From NCBI GenBank assembly GCA_963769435.1, contig CAVYLN010000002.1:806001-870000 (forward strand): DNA of 64,000 bases, in the 5' to 3' direction. The stretch's first letter is position 1; the number at the start of each line of letters is the position of its first letter. The notes below the pieces were generated by a model. That model searched no databases, was not told the origin of the DNA, and saw only the letters and a list, made by a program, of their open reading frames with translations. This stretch comes from JADKAV01 sp963769435. Its GTDB lineage: Bacteria > Actinomycetota > Actinomycetes > S36-B12 > UBA10799. The position numbers were made by a program, and so were the translations under genes. Positions 52,548 to 62,188 of this stretch are shown piece after piece.

Positions 52548-53523
52548 GGGCCACCTCCTTCCAGTAGAAGCACGCCGCCGTGTGATTCTCGGCGACCTCC
52601 TCGGTGGGGGGCACCTCGCGTACACAGAGGTCCCGGCGGTGCGGGCAGCGCGGGTTGAAGTTGCACCCTGGCGGCAGGTTGAGCAGGGAGGGAGGTAGGC
52701 CCTTGATGGCGTACAGTTCCTCGCCTTTGGAATCCACGCGCGGCATCGAGTCGAGCAACCCCTGGGTGTACGGGTGCGCCGGCTTGCCGTACAGATCCCA
52801 GACACCGGCACTTTCCACGATGCGCCCGGCGTACATGACAGCGATCTTGTCGGCCACTCCGGCGACGACGCCGAGATCGTGTGTGATCAGGATCATCCCC
52901 ATGTTGCGTTCACGCTGCAGATCCTGAAGCAGTTCCATGATCTGGGCCTGCACGGTCACATCGAGGGCGGTCGTCGGCTCGTCGGCGATCAGCACTTTCG
53001 GATCCAGGCTGATCGCCATGGCGATCATGATCCGCTGCCGCATACCGCCTGAGAACTGGTGCGGGTAGTCCTTCACCCGATCCTTGGCGCCGGGGATGCG
53101 GACCTGTTCCATGAGGTCGACCGCCCGCGCCATCCCGTCCTTCTTGGACATCCCGCGGTGCACCTGGAACATCTCGGCGATCTGGTCGCCGACGGTGAAC
53201 ACCGGGTTCAGGGCCGAGAGGGAGTCCTGGAAGATCATCGAGATCTCCGCCCCTCGGATCTTCTGACGCTCGGACTCCGGCATCTTGAGGAGGTCCTTGC
53301 CGTTGTACCGGATCGCCCCGCCGGTGATGAAACCCGGCGGCATGTCAAGGATTCCCATGATCGTCTGTGCCGTGACGGATTTCCCGGAACCACTCTCGCC
53401 CAGGACCGCGAGCGTCTCGCCGGCGTCCAGGGTGTAACTGACCCCGTTGATCGCCTTGGCGACCCCATCGCGGGTCCGGAACTCCACGTACAGATCGTCT
53501 ACATCCAGCAGATGCTCGCTCAT
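52540..53523 (-). CDS. Peptide ABC transporter ATP-binding protein (OppD/DppD type)
   Basis: A 327-residue ATPase subunit with Walker A GESGSGKSV, Q-loop IFQDSLSALNP, signature FSGGMRQRIMIAMA, Walker B VLIADEPTTALDVTVQ and H-loop LITHDLGVVAG. The C-terminal peptide-transporter extension includes CNFNPRCPHRRDLC and a late Cys (AACFYW). Together with the OppF-type subunit it forms the motor pair. ATG 53523, 4 nt from the upstream permease stop. Confidence 0.94.
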   Translation of the reverse strand: MSEHLLDVDDLYVEFRTRDGVAKAINGVSYTLDAGETLAVLGESGSGKSVTAQTIMGILDMPPGFITGGAIRYNGKDLLKMPESERQKIRGAEISMIFQDSLSALNPVFTVGDQIAEMFQVHRGMSKKDGMARAVDLMEQVRIPGAKDRVKDYPHQFSGGMRQRIMIAMAISLDPKVLIADEPTTALDVTVQAQIMELLQDLQRERNMGMILITHDLGVVAGVADKIAVMYAGRIVESAGVWDLYGKPAHPYTQGLLDSMPRVDSKGEELYAIKGLPPSLLNLPPGCNFNPRCPHRRDLCVREVPPTEEVAENHTAACFYWKEVARD

Positions 53524-53527
53524 GTCC

Positions 53528-54497
53528 TCACCGGAGCTTCGGGTCCAGGGCTTCACGCACGGCGTCGCCGAGCATGATGAAGCTCAACACAGCCACCGAC
53601 AGGAAGAACGCCGGGAAGAACAGCATGAAGGGTGCGACGCGGATGTAGGGCTGCGCATCGTTGATCATCGTGCCCCAGGAGATGACCGGCGGCTGAAGGC
53701 CCAGTCCCAGGAAGGACAGTGTCGCTTCAGCACCGATGTATCCACCCAGCGAGATCGTGGCGACCACGATCAGGGGCGCCAACGAGTTGGGGACCACGTG
53801 TTTGCGGATGATCCGACCACTGGTGGCTCCCAGTGCGCGCGCGGCGATGACGAAGTCGGCGTTTCGCACCTGGATCACCGATGACCGCATGATCCTGGTC
53901 ATCGACGTCCACCCGAGGATTCCCAGGGCCAGCACCACCTTGCCGACCTCGGAGTACAGGCTGGTCGAGTCGGAGGCCGGGAAGGAACTCAGCACCAGGA
54001 TGCCACCGAGCAGCAGCGGGATTCCGAAGAAGATGTCGGTCAACCGGGACAGGATCGAGTCCACCCAGCCACCGAAGAAGCCGGCAATGACACCGATGAA
54101 GCCCCCGACCAGCATCGTGAACGCCGTGGCGAAGATACCCACCAGAATCGAGGCCTTGGCACCGTAGATCGTCCGTGTGTACACGTCGCAGCCGTTGTTG
54201 TCGTAGCCGAACCACGCGGCCGAGGACGGGCCCTGGCGGGACAGTTTGAGGTCGCACGTGTTCGGGTCCTTGCCGAATGCGAGCAACTGCGGGAAGAACG
54301 TCATGATGAGGAAGAACACGATCAGGATCGCCGAGATGATGAAGATCTTGCTCGTGCGCAGTTCCCGCCACGCATCACTCCACAGCGAGCGAGGCTTGTC
54401 GGAACTGGGCTCCGGCGGGAGGTTCGGCCCCCTGGTACGTCTCGGACTCCACCGTCTCCGGTGCGGCTGCGGCGATTGACGCGTTCGGATCACTCAT
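53528..54497 (-). CDS. Peptide ABC transporter permease (OppC/DppC type, apparent frameshift)
   Basis: Inner-membrane permease with six spans. The EAA-type coupling loop is in ARALGATSGRIIRKHVVPN, followed by SLAPLIVVATISLGGYIGAEA and LSFLGLGLQPPVISWG. The natural N-terminus begins at ATG 54497 (MSDPNASIAAAAPETVESE), in a different frame from the membrane part. One extra base between 54405 and 54440 separates them. Without correction a GTG at 54493 would give an unlikely Arg-rich start. The corrected length is 322 residues. The start overlaps the upstream permease stop by 8 nt. Confidence 0.88.
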
Positions 54498-55418
54498 AGC
54501 GGATCCTCGGGTCGATCGCGCCGTAGAGGATGTCGACGAGAAGGTTCACCAACAGGAACACGAGGACCAGGACGGTCACCACTCCCACGACGGTGGCCCC
54601 CTCCCTGGTCCGGATGGACAGGTACAGCAGTCCGCCGATGCCCCGGATGTTGAAGATCCCCTCGGTCACGATGGCGCCGCCGAGCAATGCACCGAAGTCG
54701 GCGCCGATGAAGGTCACCACTGGGATCAGCGAGTTCCGGACCGCATGCCGTCCGATGACACGGCGACGGGACAGGCCTTTCGACGTCGCCGTGCGCACGT
54801 AGTCCGCACGCAGGTTCTCCGCCAGGTTCCCGCGCATCAGGCGGGCCACGTAGGCCAGGGAAAGTGACGCCAGCACGAAGGCCGGCAGAAGTAACTCATA
54901 GACCGTGGCGTTGGGCCCGACCGTCGGCGGGAACCAGCCCAACTTGATGCCGAACGTGAACTGGGCGAGGAAGCCGATGACGAACACTGGGATCGAGATG
55001 ACGATCAGGGTGCTGACCAGGATCAGGTTGTCCCAGAACCCTCCGCGGTTCAGCGCCGCGAGAACACCTGCACTGATGCCGATGACGAATCTCGATGATG
55101 ATGGCGAGCAGCGCCAGGCGGAACGTCACGGGGAAGGCCTGTGTGATCTCGCTCCACACCGTGCGCCCGGAGAAGCTCTCCCCGAAGTTGCCCTGCAGAA
55201 CGTTGACCAAGTACTTCCCGTACTGCACCAACAGCGGATCGTTGAGGTTGAACTTGGCACGTCATCTCCGCGATGTACGACTCGGGACACGGCCGGTCGC
55301 CGCACTTGCCGACGAACGGGTCTCCCGGCAGGGCCCACACCATCGCGTAGATGATGAACGTGGTCCCGATGACGACAGGGATCATCTGAAGGAGTCGCCG
55401 GACGGTGTAACGACCCAC
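54490..55418 (-). CDS. Peptide ABC transporter permease (OppB/DppB type, two apparent frameshifts)
   Basis: Inner-membrane permease, 308 residues after correction. The start is MGRYTVRRLLQMIPVVIGTT, typical of OppB. The EAA-type loop lies in YVRTATSKGLSRRRVIGRHA, and IRGIGGLLYLSIRTRE and NLLVDILYGAIDPRIRYE close the protein. It is broken by two single extra bases: near 55262 (between EMT and AKFNLND) and near 55088 (between IIIE and FVIGISAG). Both repair cleanly. It is followed by the OppC-type gene with an 8-nt overlap. Confidence 0.88.
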
Positions 55419-55478
55419 AGCGACCCCCTCCTTTCATCGATGACGATCGAACATTACTCACCCCCCAGGTCACATGCA

Positions 55479-55520
55479 CGGACAACCCCTGAGTTTGCGT
55501 GCAGATGTCCGGGTTGTCCG
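55479..55520. repeat. Inverted repeat in the gap between binding protein and permease genes
   Basis: CGGACAACCC (55479-55488) and GGGTTGTCCG (55511-55520) are perfect reverse complements 22 bases apart. The element lies 60 nt upstream of the OppB-type start. Together with the hairpin at 55647-55684 it could restrict read-through or mark a second promoter region. Confidence 0.55.
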
Positions 55521-55646
55521 GCGACTCGGCGCCCCGCGGTCGCTCGTTGCCCGGCTGTGTTGGCGATGACGTGCATCCGAGGCTTGTCCCTCGCCATGAG
55601 CTGGCCAGGACGGTCGACGCGGCGCGTCATGGGGTACCACGAACGA

Positions 55647-55684
55647 CTGCGGCCCCACCACCACGAAGGACGATGGGGCCGCAG
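55647..55684 (-). terminator. Strong hairpin just after the peptide-binding protein gene
   Basis: CTGCGGCCCCA (55647-55657) and TGGGGCCGCAG (55674-55684) form a perfect 11-bp stem with a 16-base loop, 15 nt beyond the binding-protein stop. In ABC operons such hairpins let the binding protein be made in excess over the membrane parts by partial termination or by protecting the mRNA end. Confidence 0.65.
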
Positions 55685-55699
55685 CACGGTTGTTGCTGA

Positions 55700-57332
55700 C
55701 TAGCTCTTTTCGATGGTCAGCAGGTTCACCCGGGAGAACGGCGTGAACTGGACGTTCGTCACCGTGTCGGAGTAGCCGGCCACGACAGAGCCGTACCACA
55801 TCGGGATAACCGGCATGTCCTGAGCAAGGACGGCCTCGCCCTGCTGGAACAGGTCGATGCCTTCCTGGCCCGGCTTGGCCGCGGCCTGGTCCATCAGGTC
55901 GTCGAACTGCTGGTTCGACCAGTCACCATCGTTGGCGGACGCCCCGGTCTTGTACAGCGGAACCAGGAAGTTCTCGATGGACGGGTAGTCCATCTGCCAA
56001 CCGGTACGGAACATGCCGGTCATCTCCTTGTTCACGACCTCCGTGCGGAAGGTCGCGAAGTCGGGAGTCGGCTTGCCCACGCAGTCGACGCCGAGCGCGT
56101 TGCTGATGCTGACGCACGTGGCGTCGACCCAGCCCTTGTGCCCACCGTCGGCGTTGTACGCCAGGGTCAGCTTGCCGTCGAACCCACCAGCGGCGTCGAA
56201 CATCTCCTTGGCCTTGGTCGGGTCGAAGTCGCAGAACTCGCCGCAGACACCGGCCTTGTAGCCGTTCACGACCGGGGAGACCCAGCCGGTGGCGGGCTCA
56301 CGCGTGCCGTTGAACACGTTGTCGATGATCTGCTGACGGTCGATCGCCATCGAAATCGACTTGCGAAGGTCGGCGTTGTCGAACTTCTTGTCGTAGATCG
56401 GGAAGCTGATCGTCTGGATGATGCCAGCCGCCTGCTCCACGACACGGTCGCCCAGGACGCTCTTGTACTGCCCACCGGCAAGACCGGAGTCGGGGATGGT
56501 GTCGAGCACGTCGAGGTTGCCCGCCTGCAGGTCGGCCCACGCGGCGTCAAGATCCTGGTAGATCTTGAAGTCGACGCCGGACACGCTCGGCTTGGCGGCA
56601 CCCGGGTAGTCCTCCCAGGACTTGAGCTTGATCGAGACCTTGGGGTCCCAGCTCTCGAACTGGAAGGGACCGTTGCCGACCGGGTTCTCACCGAAGGCCT
56701 CGGGGTCGTCGAAGAACGACGTCGGGCATCGGCGCGAAGCCGGAGTATCCGACCATCACCGGGAACTGCGAGTTCGGGCGGCTCAGCGTCACCTTGAACT
56801 CGGTGTCGCTGACGACCTCGAGACCAGTCATCTCCTCGGCCTTGGGCTTGCCCACGGGGTTGCCCTCGTCGTCGAACTTGCCCTGCACCTCGGCGAAGCC
56901 CTCGATGGGCTCGAAGAAGTAGGAGTTCAGCGCGGCGTTGGGACCGTAGGCGGCCCAGTTCCACGCGTCGACGAAGCTGCTGGCGGTCACCGGGGTGCCG
57001 TCCTGGAACGTCCAGTCGTCACGAATGGTGATGTCCCAGACCTTCTGGTCGGCGGACTCGATGGCGGTGGCCACTGCGTTCTCGGGCGCAGCGGTCTCCT
57101 GGTTGTAGGTCACCAGGCCGGTGAACATGGCGTCGATGACGTTTCCGCCACCGGTCTCGTTGGTCGCTGCCGGAATCAGCGGGTTCTGCGGCTCCGAACC
57201 GTTGACGGTGACATAGGCGTCAGAGCCGCCCCCGTCCCCGGAACCACTGTCCGACCCGCCACAGGCGGCCAGTGTCAGCGCGAGCACGCTGACACCGATC
57301 ACCGCCGGGGCGGCTTTCCTAAGTCCACGCAT
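55700..57332 (-). CDS. Peptide-binding lipoprotein, SBP family 5 (apparent frameshift)
   Basis: Extracytoplasmic solute-binding protein of the peptide/nickel family, 543 residues after correction. The lipoprotein signal MRGLRKAAPAVIGVSVLALT has lipobox LAACGG. SBP5 features include GSEPQNPLIPA, IRDDWTFQDGTPVTASSFV (the family W.F.DG.P.TA.D), DADLRKSISMAIDRQQI-like NADLRKSISMAIDRQ, and MFRTGWQMDYPSIENF. One extra G near 56720 splits it between GFAPMP and TSFFDDPEAF. It captures peptides and delivers them to the permeases encoded downstream. Confidence 0.92.
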
Positions 57333-57657
57333 GGACTATCCCTTCTATGGGTGCTCACATCGGTTGAGCACATTGTGTTCGGATTCTGTGAAGAATCCCA
57401 GCACCCCCAGGCCCACACGCCGGACGGATTGCGTCATGCGTCCCAACCTGGGGTTAGCGTGCAGATTTCGCCCCTATTGTGCCAAGCCATTTGCCTGCCG
57501 GTCATCATCGGGTGGCCGAATCGTTACTTGCGTGGTAGTAGGCGAGTGGCCCCGGCGAGTATGAGCTATGTGTTCGTGCAGGTAGTTTGGAACGCCATGG
57601 CTACCCGAGACGTCACAGTATTCGTGGCACAGTTGTCCGCAGGAGGTGCGATTCTGC
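57333..57657. other. Divergent intergenic region, 325 bp
   Basis: This separates the peptide-binding protein gene (minus) from the phosphodiesterase gene (plus) and must hold promoters for both. It is less GC-rich than the coding DNA. I see a short inverted repeat (57351-57371), the AGGAGG of the right-hand gene (57641-57646) and no convincing gene. I could not assign -10 and -35 boxes with confidence. Confidence 0.6.
57351..57371. promoter_or_regulatory. 7-7-7 inverted repeat in the leader of the peptide transporter operon
   Basis: GTGCTCA (57351-57357) and TGAGCAC (57365-57371) are perfect inverted repeats with a 7-base spacer, 19 nt upstream of the binding-protein start. The size and symmetry fit an operator for a dimeric repressor or a small leader hairpin. 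The regulator is unknown. Confidence 0.45.
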
Positions 57658-59223
57658 ATGCGTAGGCGTACGACAGTGGGTCTGGTGTCGCTCGCCCTAC
57701 TCGGCGGCCTGGCCCCGGCAGTGAGCGCCCTGGAGGGTCGTCCCGACACGGGCATGCTGGTGATCGGGCACCGGGGCGCCCCGGTGTACGCCGCGGAGAG
57801 CACTCTCGGCAGCTACCAGCGCGCAGCGGACCTGGGTGCCGACCTCCTCGAGGGCGATCTGGTCATGTCCAAGGACGGCCAACTGGTCTTGTGCCACGAC
57901 GTGGAGTTGAGCCGCATCACCGACGTGGCAGTCGAAGTACCCGGGGCGGGCGACCGATCCGCAACTTCAACGGGATCGACTACACCGGCTTCTGGGTCGA
58001 CGACTTCACCGTCGCCGAGCTCAAGACGCTGAGCAAGTGGGACGGTCAGACGCTGGCCACCCTCGACGAGCTGATCTTCTTCGCGCAGGGCCGTGGCGCG
58101 ACCCTGTACATGGAGATCAAGGAATCCGACTACTTCCGGGGCCGGGGGTTGGACCCGCTCCCCGCGCTCGTGAACACCTTGCGCGCACGGGGTATGGACC
58201 AGCGTTATTCGGCGTTCTGGATCCAGTCCAGCAATCCCGCAGACCTTCAAACACTGCGCCCGCAGGTGGCGAACCGAACGGTCTTCCTGACCCGCGACGT
58301 GACGCCTTCGGATGTCGGGCTACTTCCCCGGGTTCCGGCAGTTCGCCGATGCGATCGGCGTGCCGACGACACGGGCTCGCAGGCAACTGGTCCGCGACGC
58401 ACACGCCGCCGACCTCGCGGTCCACGTGTGGACGCTGCGCGGAAGCCGCGACGCCTACCGCAAAGCTGCTGCGATCGGTGCCGACGGTGTGATCACCGAC
58501 TTCCCCGACCTCGGTGTCGATGTGCGCAAACGACTGCGCCTCGGTGACCGCCCCACCGGCCTGACCAGCCGGGTCGAGAACGGCAGTGCGGTCGTGAGCT
58601 GGACCCCGGTGCCCGGCTCCTGGTACGCCGTGACCTTCGACTTCGGCGATCCCCTGGAGGCCCCGACCGTCTGGACGAACGCGGCTTCAGCCTCCATACC
58701 GATGGCGGAGAGCAAGAGCGTCGACATCACCGTGGCCCGCTTCGACGGCGGCCGCCTGGGTGCCGACGCCTTCACCAGAGCGAGCCTCGCGTCCACGAAC
58801 TACGACCAGCCGCGGACGAAGACCCGCGTGACCGGCGTGGAAGCTACAGTCTCCGCCGATGCCAAGACGCGTATCACCGGGCGCGCGGAGCGACTGAAGG
58901 GCAAGAAATGGGTCCCGCTGCGCAACTCGAAGGGCTGGCTGCGAGGCCGGGGCGAGGACGTCACCGACCTGCGTCGCAAGTTCAGCACAGACAAGAAGGG
59001 CGAGTTCAGACTCACCGTTCGGGTACGTGAAGACATCGTCGCGGGCTACGTGCCCGAACGCTCCTGGATGGTCGGGGTCACAGCCACCAAGAGACTCAAG
59101 CCCTCGAGTTCGGACTGGATAGACAGCAAAGAGGGTCCACCGCCGGCACCCAAGAAGACCAAGAAGAAGACACAGAGCCTTCAGAAGAAGGACGTCAAGG
59201 TCCGGGTGCGCAAGAAGCGCTGA
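57658..59223 (+). CDS. Secreted glycerophosphodiester phosphodiesterase (two apparent frameshifts)
   Basis: Exported GDPD-type TIM barrel. The signal peptide is MRRRTTVGLVSLALLGGLAP ending near VSALEG. The catalytic start IGHRGAPVYAAESTLGSY (HRG and Glu) and LLEGDLVMSKDGQLVLCHD (Glu, Asp, His) are clear; GADGVITDFPDL closes the barrel. It hydrolyses glycerophosphodiesters to glycerol-3-phosphate and an alcohol. A C-terminal region of ~220 residues is fibronectin-like then Lys/Arg-rich. Frame breaks occur near 57950 (before RNFNGIDYTGF) and near 58312 (before SGYFPGFRQF) and cancel, giving about 521 residues. AGGAGG precedes ATG 57658. Confidence 0.83.
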
Positions 59224-59289
59224 CCGACACCCGCCGCAGGGGCGCACAGACGTTGACGCGGCACTCGACCGAATCGCCCGATCCTGCTC

Positions 59290-59405
59290 TCATGCCGTGC
59301 CGAGGCAGAAGCGGTGACCTGAGGAATCCAGCAGGACCAGGACATTCGCCTGCGGTTGATGCTCCGGCACCTCGGCCCCGAGACCCACGGCACGGCACCA
59401 GGGTG
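59290..59405 (-). pseudogene. Remnant of a VOC/glyoxalase-like gene
   Basis: On the minus strand a short frame reads AVGLGAEVPEHQPQANVLVL then LDSSGHRFCLGTA and a stop at 59290-59292. DSSGHRFCL resembles the C-terminal D-P-x-G-H-x-F-C-L motif of VOC proteins, and the preceding Gly-rich segment fits as well. The frame is closed by a stop only about 38 codons upstream, and no N-terminal part is evident. It is probably a gene fragment, or the end of a gene whose front has been lost to indels. Confidence 0.4.
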
Positions 59406-59460
59406 CGCCTCATCCGACGGACGCGGCCGTTACCTCCGGCACCTGTTGTAGGTTGGCGCC

Positions 59461-60441
59461 GTGACGCCTGTCGGGCTGGGCACCATGACGAACCAACTGT
59501 TGAGTGACCCGCGCTTCCGAAGACTGGCGATCATCACCTCGCCCACTACGGGCAATCCTGCGCTGGGGACGATCGACGTGGCTCGAGCGGACGCGGCTGT
59601 GGTCCTGCAGTACGCAGCCGAAGGTCAGCCGGGCTGGTTGCGGCTCGAGGACATCCGCGAGCAGGTGGAGCGGTCCCAGCTTCGCCGAGACCTTCGACGT
59701 CGCGATGACAGATCCCTTCCACGCATACGGTTCGTCCTTCGAATGCCTCGCGTTGGCCCTCACAATGCTGAGACCAGCAGGAGTGCTGCTGGTGCATGAC
59801 TGCTTGCCACCACCGGAGTACACCAGTCCCACGTTCGTTCCTGGCAACTGGTGCGGGACGACCTTCGCCGCCTTCCGGGACCTCTGCGTGGGAACGGGCT
59901 GAACTGGTTCACCCTGGGCACCGACTTCGGGATCGGCGTGGCCGTCAAGGGCAGTGATCCGGTCGATCGACGGGTCCCTGACGACGCGTGGACCGAACAG
60001 ACCCACGACGACTACGTGACCCGCTACACGGCCGACCCTTGCGCATTCATGCAAGTGGTCGACGGTGACGACGCTGCTGCCGCTCTGGATCTGGCTCTCG
60101 GTGGCGAAGCAGTCGGTCACCTCCGTATGCCCTTCCCCGGTTGGCCGGACCTGCGAGAACGCCTTCACGAGTCGTCTGACCGGTCACGAGAGCGACAACT
60201 CGAGGATGACCGCGCGCTGCGTGCCGAGTTGGACTCGTTGCGCGAGAACGTCCGGACCCTCGGGGATGACCTCGACGCGCTGAAAGTGGAGAACCACGGT
60301 CTGCGGGAACGGGTCGCCCATCTACAGGCCCACATCGTGGAAACGGGGCGGCCGTCCTGGCAGGCTCGGTCACTGCTGAAGAGCACGCCGAGGGCGGTCC
60401 GGGCTCGCCTCGTGCAACGTGCTCGCCGAGACCGCGCGTAG
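59461..60441 (+). CDS. Methyltransferase-like protein with C-terminal coiled coil (two apparent frameshifts)
   Basis: About 326 residues after correction; family only partly recognised. The middle part, FDVAMTDPFHAYGSSFECLA followed by LTMLRPAGVLLVHDC, resembles the class I methyltransferase pattern FDxxxxDGxHxYxxxxxDL...L.pGGxxxxHD. The early SAM-binding glycine motif that should precede it is not clear. Residues ~230-295 are heptad-rich (RALRAELDSLRENVRTL and following). Frame breaks lie near 59680 (one extra base before SFAETF) and near 59890 (one missing base in GTGGGAACGGG). An enzyme modifying surface sugars is possible, but function is not established. Confidence 0.55.
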
Positions 60442-60454
60442 GACTCACCTGAGC

Positions 60455-60479
60455 CGGAGTGCCTGCGGCGTTGACTCCG
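60455..60479. terminator. Weak hairpin between convergent genes
   Basis: CGGAGT (60455-60460) and ACTCCG (60474-60479) pair over a 13-base loop, 13 nt after the methyltransferase-like gene. The 157-nt gap up to the VOC gene stop shows no gene. It is a weak terminator candidate. Confidence 0.3.
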
Positions 60480-60598
60480 CACGGCCCGTTCCACCCCTCC
60501 GCCGAGCATTCCGGACCGACTGCTGAAGTGGTCGCCAGTTCGTCCCGCCTGAAGCCAGTCCGATGCTGAACTCGCCCGGATGACGCGCCGGACAGGCC

Positions 60599-61011
60599 TC
60601 AGAGGACTGACTGCCCGATGGGACCCGGGTTGTACGCGACCTCCCACCTGAAGCCGTCCGGATCAGCGAAGTATCCGGAGTACCCACCCCATTCCCGGGT
60701 GACGGGGTCCGCGATGATCCTGGCCCCCGCGTCCCTTGCTGATGCCAGCACGGCGTCCACTGCCTGGGAGACCCGACGTTGTGCGCGAGCGTGAAGGGCA
60801 GGGCTCCATCGCTTCGGCGGATAGGCCACAGCTCGGTGACCGCCGCATCCTCCTGCCACAACGAGCGGCCAAGCTTCTCGCCCGTCCGGATCATGACGAC
60901 CTCCCCGGGAACATCGAGTTCGGCGGTCCAGCCGAGACGCTCTATGTAGAAGTCGCGACTGCGGTCAAGATCGCGAACCACAAGCGTCACAAAGCTGATG
61001 CGAGGGTACAT
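60599..61011 (-). CDS. VOC/glyoxalase superfamily protein (apparent frameshift)
   Basis: About 137 residues after correction. The first beta-alpha-beta module reads VTLVVRDLDRSRDFYIERLG, the second ends in GGYSGYFADPDGFRWEVAYN, both typical of VOC proteins. Likely metal ligands include the late Glu in WEVAYN. One missing base near 60780 (GTCGGGTCTCCC) splits it between LAHNVG and VSQAVDAVL. The family covers dioxygenases, glyoxalases and resistance proteins; the substrate is unknown. ATG 61011. Confidence 0.82.
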
Positions 61012-61057
61012 GCTCGGATCCTAGAACGGACTCCGGACAGCGTCGGGTGAGAGTCGA

Positions 61058-62132
61058 CTACACGTTGAACCGGAACTCGACCACATCGCCGTCGACCATG
61101 ACGTAGTCCTTGCCCTCGATACGGACCTTCCCGTGGGCCTTGGCCTCCTGCATGGATCCGGCGGCCATCAGTGCGTCGAAGGAGATGACCTCGGCCTTGA
61201 TGAAGCCCTTCTGGAAGTCGGTGTGGATGACGCCCGCCGCTTCCGGCGCCGTGGCTCCCCGGGGAATGGTCCAGGCCCGGGCTTCCTTGGGCCCCGCCGT
61301 GAGGTAGGTCTGCAGTCCCAGCGTCTCGAAACCGACGCGCGCCAGAGCCTGGATCCCGGACTCCGACTGACCGATCGATTGCAGAAGATCCAGCGCTTCG
61401 TCCTCGGGCAGTTCGGTCAGCTCGGCCTCCACCTGCGCATCCAGGAACACCGCCTCGGCCGGAGCGACCAGTTCAGTCATCTCGGCCCGGAACGCCTCGT
61501 CGGTCAGTTCGTCCTCATCACAGTTGATGACGTAGAGGAACGGCTTGTTGGTCAGCAGGAACAACTCCCGCAGCGGCTCCGGGTCGACCCCGGCGGCGAA
61601 CAGCGTGCGCCCGGAATCCAGGATCTCCCTGGCCTGCTGCGCGGCCTCCACGACCGACGGCCCGCTCCTTGTGCAGGCGGGCTTCCTTCTCGAGTCGAGG
61701 CAGTGCCTTGTCCAGCGTCTGCAGGTCCGCCAGGATCAACTCGGTGTTGATGGTCTCCATGTCCTCGGCCGGAGAGACCCTGCCCTCCACGTGCACGACG
61801 TCGGGGTCGTGGAAGGCGCGCAGCACCTGGCAGATGGCGTCCGACTCCCGGATGTGGGACAGGAACTTGTTGCCCAATCCCTGTCCCTCACTGGCACCCC
61901 GCACGATCCCGGCGATATCCACGAACTGGACGGTGGCTGGCACAAGCTTCGCGGACCCGAACACCTCGGCGAGCTGCTGCAGTCGTGAGTCGGGAACCCC
62001 CACCATGCCGACGTTGGGCTCGATCGTGGCGAACGGGTAGTTGGCCGCCAGAGCGCCGGCCTTGGTCAAGGCGTTGAAGAGGGTCGATTTGCCCACGTTG
62101 GGCAGACCGACGATACCGATAGTCAGGGGCAC
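61058..62132 (-). CDS. ychF: YchF/OLA1 GTPase-like ATPase (apparent frameshift)
   Basis: Obg-family P-loop NTPase, 357 residues after correction, that prefers ATP and binds ribosomes. The G1 motif is GIVGLPNVGKSTLFNAL, with FVDIAGIVRGASEGQGLGN (G3) and VINCDEDEL where the G4 NKxD motif is altered (as in YchF). The C-terminal TGS domain begins near LQTYLTAGPKEARAWTIPRG and ends DGDVVEFRFNV. One extra base near 61660 separates the two halves (ARLHKERA and VVEAAQQARE). ATG 62132. Confidence 0.92.
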
Positions 62133-62188
62133 GAGGTGAAGTCTAGGTCGCTGCCGGAAATGTCATACCCTGCGGGCACAGTGACTCC

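Noticed and set aside
2715..61665. Programmed ribosomal frameshifting as explanation for the many split genes
   Set aside because: There are too many unrelated genes, most shifts are consistent with homopolymer length errors, and no common slippery heptamer or downstream structure is seen.
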